A stretch of 32,779 nt of DNA from Catenibacterium mitsuoka_A (GTDB taxonomy: Bacteria; Bacillota_I; Bacilli_A; Erysipelotrichales; Coprobacillaceae), in assembly GCF_964259225.1 (NCBI RefSeq), contig NZ_CAXVKN010000023.1; one strand, given 5' to 3'. The notes under the pieces were generated by a model that searched no databases, was not told the DNA's origin, and saw only the letters and a program-made list of their open reading frames with translations. Positions 6,762 through 16,594 of the stretch are shown piece after piece. How positions within the stretch are numbered: the first letter of the stretch is position 1; each line of letters opens with the position of its first letter. A program made the translations under genes and the position numbers.

Positions 6762-7697
6762 TTACACCTGCTTACTTTTAATGTTTTCAAGGATTCTATT
6801 CACAAATTCTTTACTTGAATCAAATCCAGAATCCTTAAGCTGCATATTCATGACAGCCGCTTCAATAATAACTGACATAGAACGTCCACCAGTTACTGGT
6901 ACAACGATCTTAGGAATAGGAACTGAAAGAATATCTTCTGTAACATCATCTTCTTCTACTCCAATACGTCTATATTCACGAGATGGTAACCATCTTTCTA
7001 ACTGAATAATAAGGTCTACCTTTTCTTTTGGAAGAACACTCGCAGCTCCAAACATCTTAGAAGCATCAATAACACCAATACCACGGATTTCTAATAGATT
7101 CTTTAAAACTGTTGGTGCTTTCCCAATAATAGACTGCCCAATATGGTAGAGTTCTACTGCATCATCCGCAATCAACTGATGTCCTCTCTTAATAAGTTCA
7201 AGTGCGATTTCGGATTTACCAATACCACTATCCCCTTTGATAATAACACCTTTACCATAAATATTTAAGAATACACCATGAATCTGTGTTTCAGGTGCTA
7301 ATAATTCATCTAATTTACCCATTAAGTTAATAGAAACTCTTCCTGTTGCCATCTCTGTTTCAAAGATTGGGAAGTTTCTCTTACAAGCAATATTTCTAAG
7401 TATTTCTGGTGCTTCATAACCCTTTGCGATAATGATGCAAGGTGTTTCATCATTCACTAACTTAGAAAAACAAGCCAATTGACTTTCCTTAGTCATTTCC
7501 TTAATAAATATATTTTCTTTATCACCTAATAGAATAATTCTTCTAAAATCACTATGTTTAAAGAAGCCGGCAAGTTCAAAACCAGGACGATTTATTTCTG
7601 CGACAAATACTTCTCTTTCTAAAGATTCTTCATCTCCAGATACACGTTTATAGGCTGGATTATTCATCAAATCTTTTAGTTTTACGGACTTTCCCAT
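6762..7697 (-). CDS. hprK: HPr kinase/phosphorylase
   Basis: HprK phosphorylates and dephosphorylates Ser46 of HPr and so sets CcpA-based carbon catabolite control in the cytoplasm. The 311-residue protein has the Walker A loop GDSGIGKS at 155-162, His140, the acidic pair D178-D179 and the family stretch LLEIRGIGVID at 201-211. GGRSMSVIIE near the C-terminus matches the second signature. The start follows a strong AAGGAGG. It sits 11 nt after uvrA and 3 nt before lgt in the same operon. Its presence implies PTS sugar uptake and HPr elsewhere in the genome. Confidence 0.96.
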   Translation of the reverse strand: MGKSVKLKDLMNNPAYKRVSGDEESLEREVFVAEINRPGFELAGFFKHSDFRRIILLGDKENIFIKEMTKESQLACFSKLVNDETPCIIIAKGYEAPEILRNIACKRNFPIFETEMATGRVSINLMGKLDELLAPETQIHGVFLNIYGKGVIIKGDSGIGKSEIALELIKRGHQLIADDAVELYHIGQSIIGKAPTVLKNLLEIRGIGVIDASKMFGAASVLPKEKVDLIIQLERWLPSREYRRIGVEEDDVTEDILSVPIPKIVVPVTGGRSMSVIIEAAVMNMQLKDSGFDSSKEFVNRILENIKSKQV

Positions 7698-7708
7698 AAA
7701 ATACCTCC

Positions 7709-10531
7709 TTACAATAGGTTCTTAAGAAAGCGTCCTGTATGGCTCTTTTCACACTTTGCGACCTTTTCAGGGGTGCCTTCTACGACTATTGTACCACCAT
7801 TGTCGCCGCCTTCCAATCCTAAATCGATGATGTGATCTGCAACCTTAATGACATCTAGATTGTGTTCAATCACTAATACTGTATCACCATTATCCACAAT
7901 CTTCTGTAATACAGCAATTAACCTATTCACATCATCACTGTGTAATCCTGTTGTAGGTTCATCAAGAATATATAATGTTTTTCCAGTTGAACGCTTTTGT
8001 AATTCTGATGCAAGTTTTACTCTTTGGGCTTCACCACCAGAAAGTGTTGTCGCACTTTGTCCTAGTTTAATATAGCCAAGTCCTACATCATATAATGCTT
8101 GTAGTTTAGTATGAATACGAGGAAGATTTTCAAAGAAAGTAAGTGATTCTTCTACAGTCATTTCTAATACATCATAGATATTCTTATCCTTATAAGTGAC
8201 CTGTAATGTTTCCTCATTATAACGATGTCCATGACATTCTTCACAAGGTACATAAACATCTGGTAAGAAGTTCATAGAGATACGTTTAACACCATCTCCC
8301 TGACATGCTTCACAACGTCCACCCTTCACATTAAATGAGAAACGTCCCTTATCATATCCACGTATTTTAGCTTCTGGAGTCTTCGCAAATAAATCACGAA
8401 TATCATCAAAGACACCTGTATAGGTAACTGGATTAGAACGTGGTGTTCGACCAATTGGTTCCTGTGATACTTCAATTACCTTATCAATATTCTCTATACC
8501 ACGTATTTCTTTATGTTTACCTGGTAGTTCTCTTGAACGATAAATCTTTGCACGTAATGCTTTACATAAAATATCATTCACTAAAGTAGATTTACCTGAA
8601 CCAGACACACCTGTAACCGCAATAAACTTACCTAACGGGAACTTCACATTAATATTCTTTAAGTTATGTTCCTTAGCCCCACGTACTTCTAAATAAAGAC
8701 CATTGCCTTTATGTCTTGTTTTAGGAACCTCAATCTTCTTTCTACCAGATAAATAATCACCTGTAATTGAGTTTTCATTGGCAGCGACTTCTTCAGGTGT
8801 ACCATAGGCAACTACCTGTCCACCATGAATACCAGCACCAGGTCCAATATCAATAATATAATCAGATTCACGCATTGTATCTTCATCATGTTCTACAACA
8901 AGAACACTATTTCCTAAATCACGCATTTCCTGTAATGTATGAATAAGTTTCTCATTGTCTCTTTGATGAAGACCAATAGACGGTTCATCTAATACATATA
9001 AAACACCTGTTAAACGTGAACCAATCTGAGTAGCTAGACGAATACGCTGTGCTTCACCACCAGATAATCCTCCAGCACGTCTAGAAAGTGTTAAATATCC
9101 AAGTCCTACTTCATTTAAGAATGTCAAACGATCATGAATTTCTTTTAAGATCAAATGGGCAATCTTTTCTTCCATTTCTGATAACTTTAAGTTTTCTACA
9201 AACTCCAAAGCTTTCTCAATAGAAAGGTTCGTAAATTCAATGATATTCAAACCACCCACCTGTACACTTAAGACCATTTCATTCAGTCTTGCACCGTGGC
9301 ATGTAGGACAGGTATGTTCAGCCATAAATGAGGCATACCATTCTTTAGACCATTTAGAAGATGTTTCTTCATAGCGTCTTTGTATAAGTGTAACAACACC
9401 TTCAATATAGTTTGTTGTACGAGAAACATTACCAGAAGAAGAAACAATTGTATAAGTAATAGGATCATGTGAACCAGTAAAAATAATGTCTCTTTCTTCT
9501 TCATCAAAGTCCTTCAAAGGTTTATCTAAGTCAATATGATAATATTCACATAGTTTTAAGAATCTCTGCCATTCAATACGATCAGTACCAACTGCTGTCT
9601 TAAAATAACGAATACCACCTTCATTAATACTTAAGTTCCAATCTGGTACTAATAAATCCAAATCAACTTCTTCCTTAATACCTAAACCTTTACAATCAGG
9701 ACAAGCACCTAATGGGTTATTAAAAGAGAACAAACGTGGTTCTAGCTTAGGAACAGAGAAACCACAAATAGGACAAGCATAATTAGAAGAGAAAAGCTTT
9801 TCTGTACCCTGAGTTAAATTCTCTACAATAGCTTCACCATCTGTAAGTTTTAAAGCTGTTTCTAAAGATTCTATGAGACGTGTACGATAGCCTTCTTTTT
9901 TCTTAATACGATCGACAATAACATCGATAGTATGTTTTTTATTTTTTTCTAGAGTAATGTCTTCATCAAGAGTATACATGTTTCCGTCTACCTTAACTCT
10001 GACATACCCTTCTTTTCTTAATTTATCAAAGAGATCTTTATGTGTTCCCTTTTGGTTCATTGCCATACGTGCAAGTATCTGAAGTTTATCTCCATCATCA
10101 TATGTATCCACAATATCACCCATCTGTTTTAATGTCTGGGCTTCTATCTTAATACCATGATGAGGACAATAAGCATGTCCTACACGTGCATATAATAAAC
10201 GTAGATAATCATAAATCTCAGTCACTGTACCAACAGTAGAACGGGGATTATTAGATGTTGTTTTCTGATCAATCGCAATAGCAGGTGATAAACCTTCTAT
10301 TGAATCTACATCAGGTTTTTCCATTCCGCCTAAGAACTGTCTTGCATATGAGTTTAATGATTCTACATAACGTCTCTGACCTTCTGCATAGATTGTATCA
10401 AACGCAAGAGATGTTTTACCACTTCCTGATAAACCAGTCATAATGACTAATTGATTCTTAGGAATATCTATATTCACATTCTTGAGGTTATTAACACGTG
10501 CACCTCTAACCGCAATGACATCCTGTTTCAT
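7709..10531 (-). CDS. uvrA: Excinuclease ABC subunit A
   Basis: UvrA is the damage-sensing ATPase of nucleotide excision repair and loads UvrB on DNA. The 940-residue length is normal. It has two ABC modules: Walker A GLSGSGKT at 33-40 and GVSGSGKS in the second half, each with an LSGGEAQR signature and a DEP Walker B. Zinc-binding Cys sets are CPIC...CPDC and CEAC...CEEC. The start follows AAGGAGG at 7 nt and overlaps the end of cca by 26 bp. It is in one operon with uvrB, although cca lies between them; in many Firmicutes uvrB and uvrA are adjacent. Confidence 0.97.
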   Translation of the reverse strand: MKQDVIAVRGARVNNLKNVNIDIPKNQLVIMTGLSGSGKTSLAFDTIYAEGQRRYVESLNSYARQFLGGMEKPDVDSIEGLSPAIAIDQKTTSNNPRSTVGTVTEIYDYLRLLYARVGHAYCPHHGIKIEAQTLKQMGDIVDTYDDGDKLQILARMAMNQKGTHKDLFDKLRKEGYVRVKVDGNMYTLDEDITLEKNKKHTIDVIVDRIKKKEGYRTRLIESLETALKLTDGEAIVENLTQGTEKLFSSNYACPICGFSVPKLEPRLFSFNNPLGACPDCKGLGIKEEVDLDLLVPDWNLSINEGGIRYFKTAVGTDRIEWQRFLKLCEYYHIDLDKPLKDFDEEERDIIFTGSHDPITYTIVSSSGNVSRTTNYIEGVVTLIQRRYEETSSKWSKEWYASFMAEHTCPTCHGARLNEMVLSVQVGGLNIIEFTNLSIEKALEFVENLKLSEMEEKIAHLILKEIHDRLTFLNEVGLGYLTLSRRAGGLSGGEAQRIRLATQIGSRLTGVLYVLDEPSIGLHQRDNEKLIHTLQEMRDLGNSVLVVEHDEDTMRESDYIIDIGPGAGIHGGQVVAYGTPEEVAANENSITGDYLSGRKKIEVPKTRHKGNGLYLEVRGAKEHNLKNINVKFPLGKFIAVTGVSGSGKSTLVNDILCKALRAKIYRSRELPGKHKEIRGIENIDKVIEVSQEPIGRTPRSNPVTYTGVFDDIRDLFAKTPEAKIRGYDKGRFSFNVKGGRCEACQGDGVKRISMNFLPDVYVPCEECHGHRYNEETLQVTYKDKNIYDVLEMTVEESLTFFENLPRIHTKLQALYDVGLGYIKLGQSATTLSGGEAQRVKLASELQKRSTGKTLYILDEPTTGLHSDDVNRLIAVLQKIVDNGDTVLVIEHNLDVIKVADHIIDLGLEGGDNGGTIVVEGTPEKVAKCEKSHTGRFLKNLL

Positions 10532-11870
10532 TCTTCAACCTCCTTATAATCACTTCTTTATTTAAACCTTGTAATTGGTAATCATAGGCAAGAGAAAGGA
10601 TTTTAGAATAATCCTGATGATTCTCAAAACCTTCATTAATTAAATCTTTACCTGTCACAATAGCTGCAGGAGCATGATCCCCACAAATAGAGATCATTTC
10701 CTCTATATATTCATTTAACTCATTAATAGAAGCACTTGTGACCATACCTCTACCTAACTTATCACATCTTGCAAGATAAAGAAGATCTTTTAAAGGAGCC
10801 TTCTTATCAATCGCTTTTAAGAAGCGTAAGAATTTGATCTTTCTTGCATGATTACGAGAAAATGTAGGTAATACCATATGATATTGAATCATAGTATAAA
10901 TATATTTCTTCTGTTTATGAGAAAGAATAAGATCTACCTTCTCATTAAAGAGCGCTGCACCTTCTTCTGCATGACCATAAGCATGTCCTTCTGGTGTTGT
11001 CACTAGTGGTTTACCTATATCATGTAATAAAGCACTCCACATAAACCATAACGGTTCACTTGTATGATGCTTACATAAAGCTGCTAAGTCAGTCACCAAC
11101 ATTGTATGATTCCATACACTACCTTCTGGATGATAGTCAGTTCTTTGATGTGTTGTGACTAAATCTTCTAAGTAGAATGGTAAACCATGAATATCTCTTA
11201 AGAAATTAAATCCCTGTGAAGGATATAATCCCATCAATATCTTACAATATTCTGTATAAATACGTTCGATACTTAAAGTCTCTAATCCACCTTCTTCTAC
11301 AATAGATTGACAAAGATTCTTTGTGTCTTCATCCATCTTAAAACCATAGCGTGACATAAAAGAAGCACCTCTTAATACACGTAGTGGATCTTCTGAGAAA
11401 TGATCTTTATTTGTAGCACGTAAAATACCATTCTCTAAATCTTCCTGTCCTGAATAGAAATCAATCACTGTCTCTGTTTCTACATCATATAACATACTAT
11501 TAATAGTGAAATCTCTTCTAGCACAGGCTTTTTCTAAAGGAAGATCTGGATCCACAATAATATTAAAATCCTGATGCTTCAGTCCAGTCTTTTCTTCCAT
11601 TCTAGGTAAGGCAAATTCATAACCTTCTAATGTAGAAAGATGTACAACCGCAAAAGATGCACCCATCACCTGTACTGTCCCAAAGGGAGATAATACTTCC
11701 TTTAAAGCCTCAAAAGAGAGGTGATGTACTTCTACATCAATATCTTTAGATCTTCTTTTTAATAGAAAATCTCGTACACACCCTCCTACTAAATAGACAT
11801 GTCCTCCTGCCTGTTTAATTGCCTCAAAGACATCTAATGCGAGAGGTGTGAGATTAAACTTACTTTCCAT
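10506..11870 (-). CDS. cca: CCA tRNA nucleotidyltransferase with HD domain
   Basis: The enzyme builds or repairs the 3' CCA end of tRNAs. The 454-residue protein has the polymerase head motif LVGGCVRDFLL (27-37), metal-binding Asp43 and Asp45 (DID), and the nucleotide-selecting ARRDFTINSM at 117-126. A downstream HD domain has H283-D284 in LLHDIGKP, which in related enzymes gives phosphohydrolase activity. It could in principle be a poly(A) polymerase, since the two share the head domain, but context and motifs favour CCA addition. The start follows GAGGAG and overlaps the uvrB stop by 11 bp; the end overlaps uvrA by 26 bp. Tight coupling with the excision repair genes is notable. Confidence 0.9.
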   Translation of the reverse strand: MESKFNLTPLALDVFEAIKQAGGHVYLVGGCVRDFLLKRRSKDIDVEVHHLSFEALKEVLSPFGTVQVMGASFAVVHLSTLEGYEFALPRMEEKTGLKHQDFNIIVDPDLPLEKACARRDFTINSMLYDVETETVIDFYSGQEDLENGILRATNKDHFSEDPLRVLRGASFMSRYGFKMDEDTKNLCQSIVEEGGLETLSIERIYTEYCKILMGLYPSQGFNFLRDIHGLPFYLEDLVTTHQRTDYHPEGSVWNHTMLVTDLAALCKHHTSEPLWFMWSALLHDIGKPLVTTPEGHAYGHAEEGAALFNEKVDLILSHKQKKYIYTMIQYHMVLPTFSRNHARKIKFLRFLKAIDKKAPLKDLLYLARCDKLGRGMVTSASINELNEYIEEMISICGDHAPAAIVTGKDLINEGFENHQDYSKILSLAYDYQLQGLNKEVIIRRLKNETGCHCG

Positions 11871-13830
11871 CTTTAATCTCCTCTATCATATCGCGTAATT
11901 CCATAGCACGTTCAAAGTCAAGCACCTTAGCTGCTTCCTTCATCTGTCTTTCTAATTCCTCAAGAAGAACCTTCTTATCCTTCTTAGGTGCCTTACGGCC
12001 TTTCTTGACAAGCTTCTGTGCTTCATCAATGACTTCCTGACCATGGATTGCTTCTCTAATTTCTTTCTTGATAGTTGTAGGTGTAATACCATGGGCTTTA
12101 TTATAAGCTTCCTGTATTTCTCTACGACGACTTGTTTCATCAATGGCACGCTGCATTGAATCAGTAATACGATCTGCATACATGATTACATGACCATCCG
12201 CATTTCTTGCAGCACGCCCAATTGTCTGAATCAATGAACGTTCACTTCTTAAGAACCCTTCCTTATCTGCATCTAAAATACATACAAGAGAGACTTCTGG
12301 AAGGTCTAAACCTTCTCTTAATAAGTTGATACCAATTAAGACATCATATTTACCTAAACGTAAATCTCTTAATATTTCTGTACGTTCTAATGTCTTTGTT
12401 TCTGAATGAAGATAAGCGACCTTTAAACCAAATTCCTTAAGATAATCAGTTAAATCTTCAGCCATTCTCTTTGTAAGAGTCGTAATAAGTACACGTTCAT
12501 TTCTTTCTATACGTAACTGTATTTCACTAATAATATCATCAATTTGATCTTCAATAGGACGCACTTCAATAACAGGATCTAGTAATCCTGTCGGACGAAT
12601 AATCTGTTCTACATATTCACCATGTACACCTTCTAATTCATAATCACCCGGTGTGGCAGATACATATATTGCCTGGGGAATAAGCTTTTCAAACTCTTCA
12701 AAACGAAGTGGTCTGTTATCTAAAGCACTTGGTAAACGGAAACCATATTCTACCAATGTTTCTTTACGGCTTCTATCTCCATTAAACATACCTCTGATCT
12801 GTGGAAGCATAACATGAGATTCATCAACAATAAGTAAAAAATCATCTGGGAAATAATCTAATAAACAATAAGGTCTTTCTCCTGGTTTTCTACCATCAAT
12901 ATGACGTGAATAGTTTTCAATACCTGGACAGATACCTACTTCTCTCAACATTTCAATGTCATGTCTTGTACGGTTGTCTATTCTTTCATATTCAAGAGGT
13001 TTGGCGGCATCTTGATAATATTGTAGACGTTCTTTTAATTCTTCTTCTATCGTATCACAGGCATGAAGCATCTTTTCACGACTTGTAATATATTCTTCAG
13101 CCGGATAAATTGTATAAGTATTATAAGATGCTTGAACATGACCAGTCAAAGGATCTACTTCTGTAATACGATCTACTTCATCACCAAATAATTCAATACG
13201 TATAATATAAGATTCAGTATGACCTGGTACTATTTCAATCACATCACCACGTACTCTAAAAGTACCTTTGACCTGGTCCATATCATTTCTAGTATATTGT
13301 CTATCTACCAAGAATGTAAGTAATTCACGTCGATCTATTTCTTGCCCTACACGTAAAGAGAAGATCATTTCCTGATAACTCTGTGGATTACCTAACCCAT
13401 AAATAGCTGCCACAGAGGCTACGACAATTGTATCTTTTCTTTCTAATAAAGAATTCATCGCAGCAGCTCTTAACATCTCTATTTCTTCATTTGTCTGTGA
13501 TTCTTTATCAATATATGTATCACTCTTAGGTATATAGGCTTCTGGCTGGTAGAAATCGAAGTTTGAAATAAAGTATTCTACACGGTTTTCTGGAAAGAAT
13601 TCCTTTAATTCACTATAAAGCTGTCCTGCAAGAGTTTTATTATGTGATAGTACAAGAGTGGGTTTATTCACCTGTGCAATGACATTCGCAAAGGTAAATG
13701 TCTTACCAGTTCCTGTACCACCTAATAATACCTGTGTCTTTTTACCTTGATGAATACCTTCTACTAATTCTTTAATAGCCTTGGGCTGATCACCCATTGG
13801 TTTAAATTTTGATACAAGCTTGTAAGACAT
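11860..13830 (-). CDS. uvrB: Excinuclease ABC subunit B
   Basis: UvrB is the helicase-like core of nucleotide excision repair; it checks damage and recruits UvrC. The 656-residue protein has Walker A GGTGTGKT at 37-44, the beta-hairpin FYQPEAYIP that threads between DNA strands, a DESH Walker B box, and the late helicase motif IQTIGRAARN. A C-terminal UVR domain (LDFERAMELRDMI) that binds UvrC is present. The start follows GAGGGG at 6 nt and lies 14 nt after the ctpA stop. It overlaps cca at its end. Confidence 0.97.
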   Translation of the reverse strand: MSYKLVSKFKPMGDQPKAIKELVEGIHQGKKTQVLLGGTGTGKTFTFANVIAQVNKPTLVLSHNKTLAGQLYSELKEFFPENRVEYFISNFDFYQPEAYIPKSDTYIDKESQTNEEIEMLRAAAMNSLLERKDTIVVASVAAIYGLGNPQSYQEMIFSLRVGQEIDRRELLTFLVDRQYTRNDMDQVKGTFRVRGDVIEIVPGHTESYIIRIELFGDEVDRITEVDPLTGHVQASYNTYTIYPAEEYITSREKMLHACDTIEEELKERLQYYQDAAKPLEYERIDNRTRHDIEMLREVGICPGIENYSRHIDGRKPGERPYCLLDYFPDDFLLIVDESHVMLPQIRGMFNGDRSRKETLVEYGFRLPSALDNRPLRFEEFEKLIPQAIYVSATPGDYELEGVHGEYVEQIIRPTGLLDPVIEVRPIEDQIDDIISEIQLRIERNERVLITTLTKRMAEDLTDYLKEFGLKVAYLHSETKTLERTEILRDLRLGKYDVLIGINLLREGLDLPEVSLVCILDADKEGFLRSERSLIQTIGRAARNADGHVIMYADRITDSMQRAIDETSRRREIQEAYNKAHGITPTTIKKEIREAIHGQEVIDEAQKLVKKGRKAPKKDKKVLLEELERQMKEAAKVLDFERAMELRDMIEEIKDGK

Positions 13831-13844
13831 AAAATCCCCTCTTT

Positions 13845-15257
13845 CTATATTAAAGTAAGTACCTTCTGTAAACTATTATCATATTCCTTATGACTTAATC
13901 TTTCTGCAAGTACAGAAACCATGCATTCCTGATCACTATATTCTAATACACCATCTACAGTTAATCCATGATCCTGTTCAAAACGATTTAATGCATCACT
14001 CACTCCTTGTGAGAAATAACCATCTGTACGACCTGGATTATAACCTAACACATCTAATAATTTTTCCATCACAATAATAGAATTATTCACATTATCCACA
14101 TAAAACTTATCACTATAATAAGTGAAATAAGCTGATAAGAGAGATTGATCCTCTACAGTGACATCTGGAGTCCATCCCTTCTTATTAATATTCACACCCT
14201 TAGGTGTATACCACTTTGCATAAGTGTATTTCAATACAGAACCATCAGATAAGTTTGTCTGTGCCTGGATAGTCCCTTTCCCATAAGACTGCTGCCCAAT
14301 AAGTTTATATCCCTGTATTTCTTTAAATGTACCTGCACATAATTCAGATGCACTGGCTGTTCCACTATTCATTAAAATATAACCATTAGAAAATGCATAA
14401 TGTGTCTTACTATTATCCTTATATGTTTCAGTCTGACCCTTCTTATTCTTAACAGTAAAGAGTGTCTCTCCCTTCTCATTAAATAAAGAAAGCAGATCTC
14501 TAGCAGCAGTAATATAACCTCCACCATTACCTCTTAAATCTAGAATAATATCTGAGACATTCTGTTTCTTAAACTCTTTTAAAGCTTTTTCTACATGCTG
14601 AGCAGTTGTATCACCAAAAGTAGAAATATTCACATAACCATATGTTTTATTATTTGTAGTACCTACATAATAAGTCACATCAGAGCTGAAATTCTTACGT
14701 ACTGCTTTCACATTTAAAGTCTGTTGAAGTCTTTTAATCTTTAAAGAGACTTCAGTCCCTTCATTTCCTTTAATATATTCCTGCATTTCAGTACTAGTCA
14801 TACCAGAAAGTGATTTATTATCAGCATCAGTAATGATGTCTCCTGCTTTAAGACCCGCTTTTTCTGCACTGCTTCCTTCAATAATACCAGTTAATAAAGC
14901 ACCGCTATGTACAGGTGAGAAATAAACACCAATACCACTGTAATTACCATTAATATCACTATTAAATTCTTTATTCTCTTGTGTAGACATATAAGAAGAA
15001 TGTGAATCACCTAAACCATCTACCAATCCTGCAATCATACGATCTTGAATAGATGTTTTAGAATCAGTTGTATCCAGCCAATTATTATTAAGAAGTTCTA
15101 CGACTTCATCCACTACTGTCATATTTGTCTTATCTTCAGCACTCGCATCACTATTATGAAAGACTAAATAACCGCTCCCAAATCCAAGAGCTAAACATAA
15201 TACACCTATGACTATATATTTGATTAATAAGTTTTTCTTTCTTTTATTTAATTCCAT
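13845..15257 (-). CDS. C-terminal processing peptidase (S41) with peptidoglycan-binding tail
   Basis: This is a 470-residue membrane-anchored serine protease acting outside the cell. Order of parts: one N-terminal helix (about 10-33), a PDZ domain (about 105-180), the S41 protease core with Ser302 (in GTASASE) and Lys327 (in QSYGKG), and a C-terminal peptidoglycan-binding domain (about 395-450). The Ser-Lys distance of 25 residues matches CtpA/CtpB. I chose the ATG at 15257, which follows GAGGTGAC at about 8 nt; an ATG seven codons upstream has no ribosome site. It heads the six-gene operon and is next to uvrB, as in several Firmicutes. Its substrate is not evident. Confidence 0.92.
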   Translation of the reverse strand: MELNKRKKNLLIKYIVIGVLCLALGFGSGYLVFHNSDASAEDKTNMTVVDEVVELLNNNWLDTTDSKTSIQDRMIAGLVDGLGDSHSSYMSTQENKEFNSDINGNYSGIGVYFSPVHSGALLTGIIEGSSAEKAGLKAGDIITDADNKSLSGMTSTEMQEYIKGNEGTEVSLKIKRLQQTLNVKAVRKNFSSDVTYYVGTTNNKTYGYVNISTFGDTTAQHVEKALKEFKKQNVSDIILDLRGNGGGYITAARDLLSLFNEKGETLFTVKNKKGQTETYKDNSKTHYAFSNGYILMNSGTASASELCAGTFKEIQGYKLIGQQSYGKGTIQAQTNLSDGSVLKYTYAKWYTPKGVNINKKGWTPDVTVEDQSLLSAYFTYYSDKFYVDNVNNSIIVMEKLLDVLGYNPGRTDGYFSQGVSDALNRFEQDHGLTVDGVLEYSDQECMVSVLAERLSHKEYDNSLQKVLTLI

Positions 15258-15284
15258 GTTCAAGTCACCTCGTTTCATTATTTT

Positions 15285-15293
15285 ATCATAACA
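15285..15293 (-). promoter_or_regulatory. Extended -10 promoter of the ctpA-lgt operon
   Basis: On the - strand TGT precedes TATGAT (TGn plus a five-of-six -10). The best -35 is poor (TTTCTA). Transcription would start about 20 nt before the ctpA start codon. Confidence 0.45.
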
Positions 15294-15318
15294 TGACTGT
15301 TTTGAGTAGAAACTTGAC

Positions 15319-15350
15319 CAAAAAGAAAAGATCCCTATAATAGGGATCTT
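15319..15350 (-). terminator. Terminator of gapdh
   Basis: A 10-bp stem (AAGATCCCTA and its complement, 15328-15350) with a 3-nt loop is followed on the - strand by TTTTCTTTT. It lies 22 nt after the gapdh stop and just upstream of the ctpA promoter, so the two units are separated. Confidence 0.92.
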
Positions 15351-15372
15351 CCATTATTTAATTCAGATCTGA

Positions 15373-16386
15373 TTAAGCTAATTCTGAGAAATACTTGATT
15401 GTCTTAACCATGTTAGAAGTGAATGAGTTTTCATTGTCGTACCAAGATACAACCTGAACTTCACTATTTCCATCAGGTAAAGCGTTAACCATAGTCTGAG
15501 TTGCGTCAAATAATGAACCGTAAGTCATTCCAACGATGTCAGAAGATACGATTTCGTCTTCATTGTAACCGAATGAATCAGTTGCAGCAGCCTTCATAGC
15601 AGCGTTAACTTCATCAACAGTAACAGTACCCTTAACAACAGCTGTTAAAACTGTAGTTGATCCAGTTGGAACTGGTACACGAACTGCAGAACCGATTAAT
15701 TTACCATTTAATTCTGGGATAACTAAACCGATAGCTTTTGCAGCACCTGTAGATGTTGGTACGATGTTAACTGCAGCAGCTCTAGATCTTCTTAAGTTAC
15801 CTTTTCTCTGTGGTCCATCAAGAAGCATCTGGTCACCAGTGTAACCATGAACTGTTAACATGATACCACCCTGGATTTCTGCTAACTTGTTTAATGCATT
15901 AGCCATTGGAGCTAAGCAGTTTGTAGTACAAGAAGCTGCAGAGATAACCTTATCTTCTGCTGTTAATGTTTCGTTGTTTACGTTGAATACGATAGTCTTA
16001 AGATCGCTTCCAGCTGGAGCTGAAATAACAACCTTCTTAGCACCTGCAGCTACATGAGCTTCAGCTTTTGCTTTTGAAGTGTAGAAACCAGTACATTCAA
16101 GAACTACGTCTACGTCTAATTCACCCCAAGGTAATTTAGAAGCATCTGGTTCTTTATAGATAGTGATCTTCTTACCGTTAACTGTGATGTAATCTTCTCC
16201 TGCTTCTACTGTATCAGCATGAGCATATTTACCCTGTGAAGAATCATACTTTAATAAGTAAGCTAACATTTTAGGTGAAGTTAAATCGTTGATAGCTACT
16301 ACTTCATAACCTTCTGCATCAAACATCTGTCTGAATGCTAAACGACCGATACGGCCAAATCCATTAATTGCAACTTTTACTGCCAT
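15373..16386 (-). CDS. gap: Glyceraldehyde-3-phosphate dehydrogenase
   Basis: GAPDH oxidises glyceraldehyde-3-phosphate to 1,3-bisphosphoglycerate in glycolysis. The 337-residue protein has the dinucleotide fold GFGRIGR at 9-15, Asp34 in AIND (typical of NAD rather than NADP use), catalytic Cys153 in SAASCTTNC and His180. Codon choice is more uniform than in its neighbours, as expected for a highly expressed gene. AAGGAGG lies 11 nt before the ATG, a long but usable spacing. It stands alone between its own promoter and terminator, not in a gap-pgk-tpi cluster. Confidence 0.97.
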   Translation of the reverse strand: MAVKVAINGFGRIGRLAFRQMFDAEGYEVVAINDLTSPKMLAYLLKYDSSQGKYAHADTVEAGEDYITVNGKKITIYKEPDASKLPWGELDVDVVLECTGFYTSKAKAEAHVAAGAKKVVISAPAGSDLKTIVFNVNNETLTAEDKVISAASCTTNCLAPMANALNKLAEIQGGIMLTVHGYTGDQMLLDGPQRKGNLRRSRAAAVNIVPTSTGAAKAIGLVIPELNGKLIGSAVRVPVPTGSTTVLTAVVKGTVTVDEVNAAMKAAATDSFGYNEDEIVSSDIVGMTYGSLFDATQTMVNALPDGNSEVQVVSWYDNENSFTSNMVKTIKYFSELA

Positions 16387-16421
16387 AATATGACATTCCT
16401 CCTTAAATAATTTCTATTTGT

Positions 16422-16450
16422 ATTATAATCCAGCACTTAACTAAAATCAA
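16422..16450 (-). promoter_or_regulatory. Strong promoter of gapdh
   Basis: On the - strand TTGATT (16445-16450) and a perfect TATAAT (16422-16427) are 17 bp apart. This is the best sigma-A match in the window and fits a highly expressed glycolytic gene. The 113 bp between it and the rpoE terminator hold no gene or clear structure. Confidence 0.85.
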
Positions 16451-16563
16451 CTATTTCACAAGGATTTATGTAAAGGTAAACCCTTTCATCAAAACTTTTT
16501 TTAATGTTTAGAACAAAACACAAAAATGAAGCATAAGCATGTAAAAACTATCTTAATTTATAG

Positions 16564-16594
16564 AAAAAAAGAATAAGGATTTCTCCTTATTCTT
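16564..16594 (-). terminator. Terminator of the argS-rpoE operon
   Basis: An 11-bp stem (AAGAATAAGGA and its complement, 16569-16594) with a 4-nt loop is followed on the - strand by seven Ts. The rpoE stop codon (16587-16589) and the last Glu codons form the upstream arm. Confidence 0.92.

Noticed and set aside
9283..9507. 74-codon open frame inside uvrA on the same strand
   Set aside because: A different frame of the intact uvrA gene, with low-complexity Leu-rich translation and no ribosome site.
16451..16568. Gap upstream of gapdh as a possible riboswitch or small RNA gene
   Set aside because: It lies upstream of the gapdh promoter, is AT-rich without a stable fold that I can see, and has only a 16-codon chance ORF.
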